From NCBI RefSeq assembly GCF_000526915.1, contig NZ_JAGZ01000008.1, positions 124,001 to 188,000 of the forward strand: 64,000 bases of DNA. Reading direction: 5' to 3'. The DNA is from Mycobacterium genavense ATCC 51234 (GTDB taxonomy: Bacteria > Actinomycetota > Actinomycetes > Mycobacteriales > Mycobacteriaceae). Below the pieces are notes generated by a model that was not told the DNA's origin, ran no database searches, and worked only from the letters and a program-made list of their open reading frames with translations. Position numbers and translations under genes: made by a program. This document shows positions 27,467-35,833 of the stretch, piece after piece (positions within the stretch are counted from its first letter, which is position 1; the number at the start of each line of letters is the position of its first letter).

Positions 27467-28597
27467 ATGAAACTGGGGCAAGCATTCGATCCGCGAAACA
27501 ACGCGCTCAACGCGTGTCGGCTGGTGCTGGCGAGCGAGGTGATCCTGTGGCATTCCTTTCCGATCACCGGTCATGCCGTGTCGTCCAAGCCGGTTGTGCA
27601 GCTTCTCTTCTCGGTCGGGGTGGACGGGTTCTTCGCACTGGCAGGATTTCTCATCACCGCGAGTTGGCTCCGAAACCCGCACCCGCGTGAATATTTGGTC
27701 GCGCGAGCTCTTCGTATCTTCCCCGGGCTCATCGTTTGCCTGGTGGTGACCGGGTTTGTGTTCGCCCCGCTCGGTGTGGCGATGCAGGGGGGCGCGGCCA
27801 CGAAGCTGTTAATGTCCAGTGCGCCAACCGATTACGTTCTGAAGAACAGCACGCTGCTGTCGGCGCTCGCGCTGGACGTAGCCGGAACACCCAAAGGTGT
27901 CCCGGAGCACGGCGTGTGGAACGCCTCGGCGTGGACGCTGATGTGGGAAGTGCTGTGCTACCTGGCCGTTGCCGGCATTGGACTGGCCGGGCTGGCGAAT
28001 CGCCGCTGGCTGCCGCCGATGATCTTGGCACTGGCCGTGATTGGGTCGATACTGTTGCCGCCCCTGACCTATCCGGGCCCGTGGACCAACCTGCAGATCG
28101 CCGTGCGCTTCACGATCATGTTTTCGGCCGGAGCGACGCTGTATCAATGGCGCGACGTGATTCCGGCCCGGTGGCCGCTGGTCGCGGTGAGCGTGTTCGT
28201 CGTCCTGGCCTCGAGCCTGCTGCCTGACTACCGGGCAGTCGGTGGACCCGCACTCGCATATGCCGTTATTGTTTCGGGGTCGCTGATCCATTCCAAGCGG
28301 TTGAATTTGCGCACGGACCTGTCGTACGGCACCTACATTTACGCGTCTCCAGTTCAGCAATTGATGGCAGTCGGTGGACTTACCAGCCTGAACCCCTCGC
28401 TGTTTTTCGTGGTCGCGACGGCCGCCACCATGCCGCTGGCCGCGCTCAGCTGGTTTTTGGTCGAGCGGCCCGCGCAGGCTCTCAAGAGCCGTTTCAAGCA
28501 AAAGCATACGGAGCCGAGCCTTACCGAACATATCGAATCTCACAATGCCGATCTCAGTCCGTTTCGCCGAGTCGCAAAGGTCGGATTGCGGCGATAA
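27467..28597 (+). CDS. Membrane acyltransferase (acyltransferase-3 type), copy 3
   Basis: Third paralogue, 376 residues. The start at ATG 27467 (M-K-L-G-Q-A-F-D-P-R-N-N-A-L-N) aligns with the family rather than the upstream in-frame ATG at 27437. It keeps the His in S-E-V-I-L-W-H-S-F and A-G-F-L-I-T-A-S-W-L. The C-terminal tail is longer than in copy 2 by about 20 residues and is charged. A GACATTATGATGGC element upstream resembles GACATTACGATGGC before copy 1, so each gene may have its own promoter. The frame is intact. Confidence 0.83.
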   Translation: MKLGQAFDPRNNALNACRLVLASEVILWHSFPITGHAVSSKPVVQLLFSVGVDGFFALAGFLITASWLRNPHPREYLVARALRIFPGLIVCLVVTGFVFAPLGVAMQGGAATKLLMSSAPTDYVLKNSTLLSALALDVAGTPKGVPEHGVWNASAWTLMWEVLCYLAVAGIGLAGLANRRWLPPMILALAVIGSILLPPLTYPGPWTNLQIAVRFTIMFSAGATLYQWRDVIPARWPLVAVSVFVVLASSLLPDYRAVGGPALAYAVIVSGSLIHSKRLNLRTDLSYGTYIYASPVQQLMAVGGLTSLNPSLFFVVATAATMPLAALSWFLVERPAQALKSRFKQKHTEPSLTEHIESHNADLSPFRRVAKVGLRR

Positions 28598-28634
28598 GCT
28601 AACGCCCAGTAGTGCGGACGGCTGGTGACGGCGT

Positions 28635-29708
28635 ATGAAACTGGGGCAGGCGTTTGATCCACGACGTAATGCACTAAATGCATTGCGGCTGGCCATGGCA
28701 ATCGAGGTGATCCTGTGGCACTCCTTTCCGGTGCGCGGCGGCGCGCTGCCGGCCACGCCGGTACGACAATTGCTGTTCTCAGTGGGTGTCGACGGATTCT
28801 TTGCCATCTCGGGTTTTCTCATCACCGCGAGCTGGCTGAACCACCCGAAGCTCCGTAGCTTCCTGGCCGCTCGAGCGCTGCGCATCCTGCCCGGGCTCTA
28901 CGTCTGCCTGGTAGTTACCGCGTTGGTGATCGCGCCGATCGGCGTCACCATGCAGGGTGGATCGGCAGCACGACTGCTGCTGTCCGGCGCACCATTCGAG
29001 TACGTGGTGAAAAACAGTGCGGTAGCGCTACTTCAGCTCGACATCGGGGGAACGCCGAGCGGGCTGTTCTATCCGGCCGTGTGGAACGGTTCGCTGTGGA
29101 CGCTCATCTACGAAATGGTGTGCTACGTCGCCGTGGTCGCACTGGGCCTGGCCGGGTTCGCCGACCGCCGGTGGACCTCGCTGGCCCTGCTGGCGCTCGC
29201 GCTGGTTTTGGCGACGTGCCTGCCCCCGCTGACCTATCCCGGGACGTGGAGCAACGCGCAATGCATCGCGCGCTTCGCCGTCATGTTCGCGGCGGGTGCC
29301 GTGATGTACCAGTGGCGGGACGTGATTCCCGCTCGATGGTCACTCGTCGCGCTGAGTATCGTCATCGTTCTCGCGGCCAGCCTGCTGCCCGACTACCGGC
29401 TGATCGGCGCCGTTCCGCTGGCGTACGCCCTCATCGCCTCCGGCGTGCTCATCCACGACAAGCACTTGAGGCTGCGGACGGACCTGTCCTACGGGGTCTA
29501 CATCTACGCCTTCCCGGTACAGCAGCTACTCGCCATTGCCGGGCTCGTCAGCCTGAATCCTGTGGTGTTCGCCTTCCTTTCGACGATGGCGACCCTGCCG
29601 CTGGCGGCACTGAGCTGGTTTCTGGTCGAGAAGCCCGCGCAGACCCTCAAATCCCGGCTCAGGCAGAAGTGGGCCGGCGCCGAGTTCGCCGAAGCCAGCC
29701 GAGTCTGA
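28635..29708 (+). CDS. Membrane acyltransferase (acyltransferase-3 type), copy 4
   Basis: Fourth paralogue, 357 residues, starting M-K-L-G-Q-A-F-D-P-R-R-N-A-L-N at 28635. It has the family His (I-E-V-I-L-W-H-S-F), S-G-F-L-I-T-A-S-W-L and the conserved D-V-I-P-A-R-W-S-L-V turn shared by all four copies. It is intact and follows copy 3 by 37 nt. Its 3' end overlaps the convergent small membrane protein gene by 50 nt. Confidence 0.83.
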   Translation: MKLGQAFDPRRNALNALRLAMAIEVILWHSFPVRGGALPATPVRQLLFSVGVDGFFAISGFLITASWLNHPKLRSFLAARALRILPGLYVCLVVTALVIAPIGVTMQGGSAARLLLSGAPFEYVVKNSAVALLQLDIGGTPSGLFYPAVWNGSLWTLIYEMVCYVAVVALGLAGFADRRWTSLALLALALVLATCLPPLTYPGTWSNAQCIARFAVMFAAGAVMYQWRDVIPARWSLVALSIVIVLAASLLPDYRLIGAVPLAYALIASGVLIHDKHLRLRTDLSYGVYIYAFPVQQLLAIAGLVSLNPVVFAFLSTMATLPLAALSWFLVEKPAQTLKSRLRQKWAGAEFAEASRV

Positions 29709-30066
29709 CGCCGCCGGGGTAGTCGGAAAGCGTCCACAACAGCACGGTCAGCGCTTCGGCTGCCACGCTGACCGCCGCGTACGGCGACGGATCCCAGCCG
29801 TGCTCGCTGAACCCGAACAGCCCGGCGGTTCGCGACAGCGTGAAGGCCACCAGCGATCCGCCGGCCATCGCCGCTGCGGCCCAGCGCAGCCACCGGGGGC
29901 CGCCGAGCAAGATCAGCACGGCCACCGCGAACGAGACGCTGGCCTGGACCAGGAAGCCGCTGCCGATCGTCGGAATATGCTGGTAACCATGAACATAGAG
30001 GTAGGCGTGACTGGCTGCACCGGCGAGCAACGCCGCGGCGAAGCCGACCCGGATCAGGATATTCAT
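29659..30066 (-). CDS. Small membrane protein, last gene of the ECF sigma operon
   Basis: A 135-residue protein with three or four membrane segments (near residues 5-25, 40-60, 63-80 and 98-113) and a short basic tail. No known domain is recognised. The start overlaps the stop of the metallophosphoesterase gene as ATGA, so it is translated with that operon. A role with the redox proteins upstream is likely but cannot be named. Small H-x-Y-L-Y-V-H-G-Y near the N-terminus contains two His that could bind metal or heme; this is only a possibility. Confidence 0.7.
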   Translation of the reverse strand: MNILIRVGFAAALLAGAASHAYLYVHGYQHIPTIGSGFLVQASVSFAVAVLILLGGPRWLRWAAAAMAGGSLVAFTLSRTAGLFGFSEHGWDPSPYAAVSVAAEALTVLLWTLSDYPGGVRLGWLRRTRRRPTSA

Positions 30067-30992
30067 TGCAGCCTCTGCTCTTTCAATGCCAGGGCGGTTC
30101 CGCCCTTGGTGTAACTAACCTCACGGATGCCCAGCGCGTCGTGCAGCTTTCCGGCGGGCAGCGTGACCGGCTTGGGCGCCGGCCCATCGCCGGGACGCGG
30201 CAGCGGATAGGCCGTCGTCGTCCCGCTGTAGAACGACACAGTGCCTTCCATCTTGGAAAACAATTGGTGCACATGGCCGTTGATACATGTCACCGACGCG
30301 AACCGGCGCAGGTAACTGAGGGCCTGGGTGGCGTCGTCGGTGCCCCAACCCCACTCCGGGTACATGGCGAACAGCGGGATGTGGCTGAACACGGTGATCG
30401 GGGTGTCGCTGGACAGGCCCGCGACATCCTTCTTGACGAACTCCAGCTGATCGACACGCAGATGCCCGAGCTTGCGCAGATTCAGCGTGTTCACCAGCGC
30501 GATCACGTGCACCCCGGCGGTGTCGAAGCTGTACCACCCGTCACCCACCGATCCCGCACCGAACACCTTGCGGTACTTCTGGCCGGCGTCGTCGACCGAG
30601 TCGTGCTCCCCCGGCACGGTGAACACGTTCGGCGTGCGCAGCCCGGTCATCAGCTGTTTCACCTGGTCGAACTGCTCGGGGGTGGACAGGTGGGTGAGGT
30701 CGCCGGTGTGGATGACGAAATCCGTTGTGTAGCCGAGGTTATTGATCTGATCGATGGCGTGGCCGAACGAGCCGGCCACGTCTGGGTTGGCTACACCGGT
30801 GAAGCCGATGTGGCTGTCGCTGACCTGAGCGAAGCGCAGCGCGGGCCGGCTATGCGTGCGCTCGGCCGCGGCGGCACCGGCGACATGTGAGATCACTTCG
30901 CCGCCGGCGAAGGCAAACCCGACCGCCGCGCCGAACCACGCGCCGTGGCGCATCAGCTGGCGGCGACTCATCGGGCGGGGATCGTCATTCAT
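30063..30992 (-). CDS. Secreted metallophosphoesterase with Tat-type signal
   Basis: A calcineurin-like phosphoesterase of 309 residues. The N-terminus M-S-R-R-Q-L-M-R-H-G is a twin-arginine type export signal followed by a hydrophobic stretch ending A-G-A-A-A-A. The metal site motifs appear in order: V-S-D-S-H-I (D-x-H), H-T-G-D-L-T-H (G-D), G-E-H-D-S (variant of G-N-H), F-S-H-I-P-L and N-G-H-V-H. It should act outside the membrane on a phosphoester that is not identifiable. It is the fourth gene of the sigma-Rieske-cupredoxin operon, 48 nt after the cupredoxin gene, and overlaps the next gene by 4 nt. Confidence 0.85.
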   Translation of the reverse strand: MNDDPRPMSRRQLMRHGAWFGAAVGFAFAGGEVISHVAGAAAAERTHSRPALRFAQVSDSHIGFTGVANPDVAGSFGHAIDQINNLGYTTDFVIHTGDLTHLSTPEQFDQVKQLMTGLRTPNVFTVPGEHDSVDDAGQKYRKVFGAGSVGDGWYSFDTAGVHVIALVNTLNLRKLGHLRVDQLEFVKKDVAGLSSDTPITVFSHIPLFAMYPEWGWGTDDATQALSYLRRFASVTCINGHVHQLFSKMEGTVSFYSGTTTAYPLPRPGDGPAPKPVTLPAGKLHDALGIREVSYTKGGTALALKEQRLQ

Positions 30993-31040
30993 TGCGCCAC
31001 TACCCCTCTTCGCTGCGCTGTGCGGCGCCGCCGGCGCGCA

Positions 31041-31445
31041 TCATGACGTCACCACCACGGTGCCGTGCATCATCGGATGGATCGAGCAGACATAGTAGAA
31101 AGTCCCTGCGGTGGAGAAGGTGTGGGTGAAGCTGGTCCCCGTCCCCATGCCGGGTGAGCGAAACGACCCGTCGCTGGCGACCACCGTGTGCGGTTCTTCG
31201 TCACGATTGATCCAGGTGACAGCGGTGCCGGCACGGACCGTGAGCGTAGTGGGCGCGAACGCGAAGCCGTCGATGGCGACTTGGTCGCCGCTCGCGGGTG
31301 GCGGCGTGATCGATGCCGTCGCACCGGATTCCGCCTTCGTCGTGACCGACGGATGCGCATCGGGACGCGCCGCTGAGCACCCGGCCAGCAGCAGCACTCC
31401 CGCCGCGAGCAGAGCCGAGCGCTTTCGAGACAAGATGGCTGTCAT
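31041..31445 (-). CDS. Cupredoxin-type copper lipoprotein
   Basis: A 134-residue small blue-copper-like protein. The signal peptide ends in a lipobox L-L-A-G-C, so it is probably lipid-anchored outside the membrane. The type-1 copper ligands are visible: His in E-P-H-T-V-V, then Cys, His and Met in Y-Y-V-C-S-I-H-P-M-M. This is the plastocyanin/amicyanin pattern. It probably carries single electrons, perhaps to or from the Rieske protein encoded 30 nt upstream. ATG 31445 is the annotated start, but a motif shared with the sigma gene promoter lies so close that a later start (TTG 31433) is possible. Confidence 0.87.
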   Translation of the reverse strand: MTAILSRKRSALLAAGVLLLAGCSAARPDAHPSVTTKAESGATASITPPPASGDQVAIDGFAFAPTTLTVRAGTAVTWINRDEEPHTVVASDGSFRSPGMGTGTSFTHTFSTAGTFYYVCSIHPMMHGTVVVTS

Positions 31446-31452
31446 GCCATCT

Positions 31453-31472
31453 GATAGCAGGGGTGGTTACAC
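31453..31472 (-). promoter_or_regulatory. GTGTAACC element before the cupredoxin gene
   Basis: On the minus strand GTGTAACCACCCCTGCTATC lies 8 nt before the cupredoxin ATG. It closely matches the element before the sigma gene (GTGTAACC, then CC, CTG and TAT at the same positions). If GTAACC is a -35 box the transcript would begin near 31433, inside the annotated gene, so either the real start codon is later or the element is an operator. It may give the cupredoxin gene extra expression under the same sigma factor. Confidence 0.5.
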
Positions 31473-31475
31473 CGC

Positions 31476-32171
31476 TCAGGCGGGCTGTTCGGGATACGGC
31501 GGGCCCAGCACCTCGACCACCCCGTTGACCTCACGAACCATCAAGGTGGGCAACGTCTTTGGGGCGATCGGCAGTTGATGTGTGAGCACCTCTCCGGCAG
31601 GGGAGAACGAGGTCGAGTGGCACGGGCAGCGCAACCTGTCGTCGGGCGCGTCGAACCACAACTTGCACCCCTGATGCGTGCACACCCCCGATACCGCCTC
31701 GAGCCTGCCGTCGACGCGGCGGACGAATCCGCTGGCCGAACCGAGGTCGAAGGCATGCATGCGCCCGTCCGGCACGTCCGAACTTGCCGCGATGCGCTGC
31801 CAGGTTCCGTCGTTGGGCGTGAGTTGTCCCGCAACGGCGGGCCCTTCGGTGATGCCCCCGATTACTGCTCGATCGATGGACACCGCGGTGACCGCGGCGG
31901 CGGCAGCCGCCGACGTGCCGACGATCACCTGCCGGCGCGTGGTGTCCTGCTTGGGACCCGGTGCGCCGGCCATTTGCTCGGCCAGACGCCGGTGCAGGTC
32001 GGTGAGGAATTCCCGACGCGGGGTGGCGTCCACCTCAGAGCCCCGACCGGCGGCGCGCAGTTCGATCGCGGTGCGGATCTGGGCGGCCTCAAAGTCATCG
32101 GGTGCGAACGGCTTTGGTCGTCGACCCTGCAACAGGTCGTCGACGTAGCGACGCAATCCTCGCGCGTTCAT
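31476..32171 (-). CDS. Membrane-anchored Rieske [2Fe-2S] protein, possible anti-sigma/redox sensor
   Basis: A 231-residue protein. Residues 1-88 are cytoplasmic by prediction, charged and rich in Arg and Glu, with no known motif. A membrane segment (Q-V-I-V-G-T-S-A-A-A-A-A-A) lies near residues 86-110, preceded by T-R-R. The C-terminal domain has both Rieske cluster motifs, C-T-H-Q-G-C and C-P-C-H-S-T. The start ATG 32171 overlaps the sigma factor stop as ATGA. Rieske proteins normally pass electrons; the sigma factor coupling and cytoplasmic N-terminal region are those of an anti-sigma factor whose outer redox domain senses a signal. This second role is inference. Confidence 0.85.
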   Translation of the reverse strand: MNARGLRRYVDDLLQGRRPKPFAPDDFEAAQIRTAIELRAAGRGSEVDATPRREFLTDLHRRLAEQMAGAPGPKQDTTRRQVIVGTSAAAAAAVTAVSIDRAVIGGITEGPAVAGQLTPNDGTWQRIAASSDVPDGRMHAFDLGSASGFVRRVDGRLEAVSGVCTHQGCKLWFDAPDDRLRCPCHSTSFSPAGEVLTHQLPIAPKTLPTLMVREVNGVVEVLGPPYPEQPA

Positions 32172-32719
32172 GACTGGCCCCCATCGTTGACCCGTGCCGC
32201 CAGCCGCAGCGCACGATGTTGGAGCACCTTGGCGTTGGCAACGCTGATTCCGAGTTCCGCGGCTGACTCCTTGATCGAATTGCCTTGCAGGAAACTTAGT
32301 TCCAGTATCTGGCGATAGCGGTCCGGCAGATTGTCGAGTACCTGGGCGACGCGCGACGGCGCGGTGCTGATCGCTTCCTCGCTATCGGGCGGTTGCTCGA
32401 TGTCCTCCTCGATCGAGGTTATCTCCCGGCTCAGGGTCTCGCGCCAATGCGCGGCCAGCACGGTTCGCGCCGTGGCGCGCAGGTAGGCGCGCACCTCGCC
32501 GACGCTCGCGGTCAGCCGCAGCGGCCGCAACGCGGCCAAAAACACCTCGGCAGTGAGGTCCTCGGCGTCCGCCCGGTTGCCGACCCGGGCGAACAGCATC
32601 CGGTACACCCACTCCGCATTGTCGGAGTACACCGCTTCCCAGTCGGGGTAGCCCGGAAAGCCTGAGTCGGGGACCGCGCGCAGGGGGCGCGGGCCCGCGG
32701 GTTCGTTTTGTGTCGTCAC
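32168..32719 (-). CDS. ECF-type RNA polymerase sigma factor
   Basis: A 183-residue sigma factor of the extracytoplasmic function class. Region 2 (W-V-Y-R-M-L-F-A-R-V-G-N-R-A-D-A-E-D-L-T) occupies about residues 35-105. Region 4 (L-P-D-R-Y-R-Q-I-L-E-L-S-F-L-Q-G, then a helix-turn-helix near V-A-N-A-K-V-L-Q-H-R) covers about 125-175. The GTG start at 32719 has no evident RBS, fitting a leaderless mRNA. No zinc anti-sigma gene is adjacent; the next gene, overlapping by 4 nt, encodes the Rieske protein. It is not sigL, which lies elsewhere in the window. The orthologue in M. tuberculosis, if any, was not recognised. Confidence 0.9.
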   Translation of the reverse strand: MTTQNEPAGPRPLRAVPDSGFPGYPDWEAVYSDNAEWVYRMLFARVGNRADAEDLTAEVFLAALRPLRLTASVGEVRAYLRATARTVLAAHWRETLSREITSIEEDIEQPPDSEEAISTAPSRVAQVLDNLPDRYRQILELSFLQGNSIKESAAELGISVANAKVLQHRALRLAARVNDGGQS

Positions 32720-32740
32720 AAGTCTGCCTCACCCGATGAA

Positions 32741-32758
32741 TATCAGCGGGGGTTACAC
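32741..32758 (-). promoter_or_regulatory. GTGTAACC promoter element of the ECF sigma gene
   Basis: Minus strand GTGTAACCCCCGCTGATA ends about 22 nt before the sigma GTG. A GTAACC -35 box with a normal spacer to the CGGGTG that follows would start the transcript at or next to the GTG, in agreement with the missing RBS. The element overlaps the stop of the flavoprotein gene. It is repeated before the cupredoxin gene, which suggests autoregulation by this sigma factor. Confidence 0.5.
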
Positions 32759-34186
32759 GGGTCGGGGCGCCGCGAGCGACGGTTCATCGACTACCAGCTC
32801 GTCGAGCTTCGCGGCCGTGGCGGACAGGACCGTCTTGGCGACCCGCAGGATCCGCTCGCGCACCCGGGGTTTGGCCGAGGCCGGGGGCAGCAGCTGGCCC
32901 ACCAGGTGACCGAAGAGGTCCAGCCGCGACGCGGCCAGCCAGGCGGTCAGCTCCAGGTCGTCGAACCAGCGCAACTGATTGCCGTAGTCGGCCCGCGCGA
33001 CGCGCAACCAGTCCAGGTCGGTGTCGGGGTGCGGCAACGGCACGCACAGCCGGTTGCGGGTGGCGTCGTCGGGATAGGCCGCCTCCACATGCGCGATCAG
33101 CGAGGCGCTGAATATCTGCTGGCACCCACGCACGCTTTGCAGCGTGATCCGACCGGGCTCGAAAATGGGGGTGGCGGGCCGCTTTTCGGCGCCGTCGGCG
33201 GTGCAGTCGATGTAGAGCGGGCGCCCGTCGACCGTGACGTCGCCGCCCTCGAGGACCATCTTGTCGTCCTCGACGGCCAGCAGGTGGCCCTTGCGCACGA
33301 CGTCGCCGATGCGGCGCAGCTGGTCGAGTTCGGCACGGGTGACCGTCGCGCACCGGTACATCGTCGGCCGCACCGCGGGGTCTATCCGTAGTAGGGTGCC
33401 GGCGTCCTCGAGGCGGGCGAACAGATCGTCGGGCGAGGTGGCGTCCCTGATCGCGCGCAGCTGGGCGATGAAGCCGGCCTTGATCCGGTCGGCGAACGTC
33501 GAGCCCGGCTGCATCGCCGCGCGATCCAACAGCCACGAGTCGCGGGGCATGATCCAGGTCAGTCGCTCGGGCGCGACGCCGTGGCCCAGCAGCCACAGGC
33601 AGGCGTCGATGCCCGTCTTGCCGGCACCTACGACGACGTAGCGGTCGTGGGCGCCGCGTCCCGGCAGCCCGTTGGGCGCGAGGCAGGCGATGCCCGGCGC
33701 GAGCCGATAGGGCGGCGGGCGCATCGCGGGCACCATCACTCGCATGTAGGTGGCATCGACGATCCGGCGCGCCACGTCCACGGTGTACTCGTCGCCGGCC
33801 AGCGTGACGAAGCGGCCCGCGCCGAGGTATTCGCTCATCGGGAAATAGCGGACCCGCCCGGTCGGCACTAGCTGCTGACGCATTACGTGGTCGTAGTAGG
33901 CGCACACTTCCCCGCCGGTCGCCAGCTCGTAAAGTCCCTTGTTCCAGCCGACCGCGTCGATGGTGTCGCGGCCGAGCCGAACCGAGTTGACGCCGTAGAA
34001 CGCCGACGGCTGATGCAACCGGACGAACGGGTAGGCGGCGGTCCAATGCCCGCCCGGCGCGTCGTTGCGGTCCACTACCACGACACTGGCCTCCGTCTCG
34101 GAAGTCTCGGAGACCAGCGTGTCAAGGAACGCCATGCCCATGGCGCCCGCGCCAACGACCAGGTAGTCGGCGTCGATCGTGTGCAT
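32753..34186 (-). CDS. FAD/NAD(P)-binding flavoprotein oxidoreductase
   Basis: A 477-residue flavoprotein. The N-terminal FAD motif V-V-G-A-G-A-M-G is followed by D-R-N-D-A-P-G-G-H-W and, near residue 170, a second Rossmann motif V-V-G-A-G-K-T-G-I-D-A for NAD(P). The pattern suggests a monooxygenase or related NAD(P)H-using flavoenzyme. Substrate is not known. I placed the start at ATG 34186 (M-H-T-I-D-A-D-Y-L); the open frame runs far upstream but that part overlaps mmsA on the opposite strand and has no domain. It ends 33 nt before the ECF sigma gene, whose promoter element overlaps its stop, so it may be read together with that operon. Confidence 0.82.
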   Translation of the reverse strand: MHTIDADYLVVGAGAMGMAFLDTLVSETSETEASVVVVDRNDAPGGHWTAAYPFVRLHQPSAFYGVNSVRLGRDTIDAVGWNKGLYELATGGEVCAYYDHVMRQQLVPTGRVRYFPMSEYLGAGRFVTLAGDEYTVDVARRIVDATYMRVMVPAMRPPPYRLAPGIACLAPNGLPGRGAHDRYVVVGAGKTGIDACLWLLGHGVAPERLTWIMPRDSWLLDRAAMQPGSTFADRIKAGFIAQLRAIRDATSPDDLFARLEDAGTLLRIDPAVRPTMYRCATVTRAELDQLRRIGDVVRKGHLLAVEDDKMVLEGGDVTVDGRPLYIDCTADGAEKRPATPIFEPGRITLQSVRGCQQIFSASLIAHVEAAYPDDATRNRLCVPLPHPDTDLDWLRVARADYGNQLRWFDDLELTAWLAASRLDLFGHLVGQLLPPASAKPRVRERILRVAKTVLSATAAKLDELVVDEPSLAAPRPV

Positions 34187-34307
34187 ACCGGCCTCAACGC
34201 TAGACCGCGCGGTCACGACAGGTAACCCGCCTTGCCAAGGCCAGAACGCGGTTACGAGGATATGCAAGTATCCGCTATCGCACCTGAACAAGACCCAAGG
34301 GCACCCC

Positions 34308-35829
34308 ATGACCACACAGATCCCGCACTTCATCGACGGGAAGCGCACCGCAGGCAAGTCCAGCCGCACCGCCGACGCCTTCAACCCCAGCACCGGCGAG
34401 GTGCAGGCGAAAGTCGCGATGGCCTCGCCGGCCGACGTCGACGCCGCGGCCGCCTCCGCCGTCGAGGCCCAAAAGGGTTGGGCCGCAACGAATCCGCAGC
34501 GCCGCGCGCGGGTGATGATGAAGTTAATCGAGCTGGTCAACCAGAACATGGACGAGCTGGCCGAACTGCTGTCCCTCGACCACGGCAAGACCGTCCCCGA
34601 CGCCCACGGCGACATCCAGCGCGGCATCGAGGTGATCGAGTTCGCCATCGGCATCCCGCACCTGCTCAAGGGCGAATACAGCGAGGGCGCCGGCCCGGGC
34701 ATCGACGTCTACTCGCTGCGCCAGCCGCTGGGCGTGGTCGCCGGCATCACGCCGTTCAACTTCCCCGCGGTGATCCCGCTATGGAATGCCGGGCCCGACC
34801 TGGCCTGTGGCAACGCGTTCGTGCTCAAGCCCAGTGAACGTGACCCGTCGGTGCCGCTGCGGCTGGCCGAGATCTTCCTCGAGGCCGGCCTGCCGCCGGG
34901 CGTGTTCCAGGTCGTGCAGGGCGACAAGGAGGCCGTCGACGCGATCCTGCACCACCGCGACATCAAGGCGGTCGGCTTCGTCGGCAGCTCCGACATCGCG
35001 CACTACATCTACTCGACGGCCGCCGCGAACGACAAGCGCTCGCAGTGCTTCGGCGGCGCCAAGAACCACATGATCGTGATGCCCGACGCCGACCTTGACC
35101 AGGCCGTCGACGCGCTGATCGGCGCCGGCTACGGCAGCGCCGGGGAGCGCTGCATGGCGATCAGCGTCGCGGTGCCCGTGGGCGAGAAGACGGCGGATCG
35201 GTTGCGCGCCAGGCTGATTGAACGGATCAACAATCTGCGCGTGGGCCACAGCCTGGATCCCAAGGCCGACTACGGCCCGCTGGTCACCGAGGCCGCGGTG
35301 GCCCGGGTACGCGACTACATCGGTCAGGGTGTCGAGGCCGGCGCCGAGCTGGTGATCGACGGCCGCGAGCGGCGCAGCGACGACCTGACCTTCGGGGACG
35401 CCAACCTCGAGGGCGGGGTTCTTCATCGGGCCGACCCTGTTCGACCGCTTCACCCCCGACATGTCCATCTACACCGACGAGATCTTCGGGCCGGTGCTGT
35501 GCATCGTGCGGGCTCACGACTACGAGGAGGCGCTGCGGCTGCCGTCCGAGCACGAATACGGCAACGGTGTCGCGATCTTCACCCGCGACGGTGACGCCGC
35601 CCGCGATTTCGTGTCGCGCGTCGAGGTCGGCATGGTCGGCGTCAACGTGCCGATCCCGGTGCCGGTGGCCTACCACACCTTCGGCGGCTGGAAGCGCTCC
35701 GGCTTCGGCGACCTCAACCAGCACGGCCCGGCGTCGATCCAGTTCTACACCAAGGTCAAGACCGTGACGTCGCGGTGGCCGTCCGGCATCAAGGACGGCG
35801 CCGAATTCGTCATCCCGACAATGGATTAG
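34308..35829 (+). pseudogene. mmsA: Methylmalonate-semialdehyde dehydrogenase, one frameshift
   Basis: MmsA oxidises methylmalonate semialdehyde to propionyl-CoA in valine catabolism and is CoA-dependent. The ALDH fold begins M-T-T-Q-I-P-H-F-I-D-G-K-R. The NAD pocket G-F-V-G-S-S-D-I and the catalytic Cys in G-E-R-C-M-A are present. The frame is lost near 35414-35418, where a run of G has an extra base: E-G-G should pass to F-F-I-G-P-T-L-F-D-R but reads E-G-G-V-L-H-R. The remaining 130 residues, including G-P-V-L and the C-terminus, are normal in the other frame. The 1522-nt length fits a 1-nt gain. The two downstream pathway genes are intact. Confidence 0.87.
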
Positions 35830-35833
35830 GGCC

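Noticed and set aside
34187..34702. N-terminal extension of the flavoprotein by 172 codons
   Set aside because: The extension overlaps mmsA on the other strand and shows no domain. The FAD motif begins right after ATG 34186, as usual.
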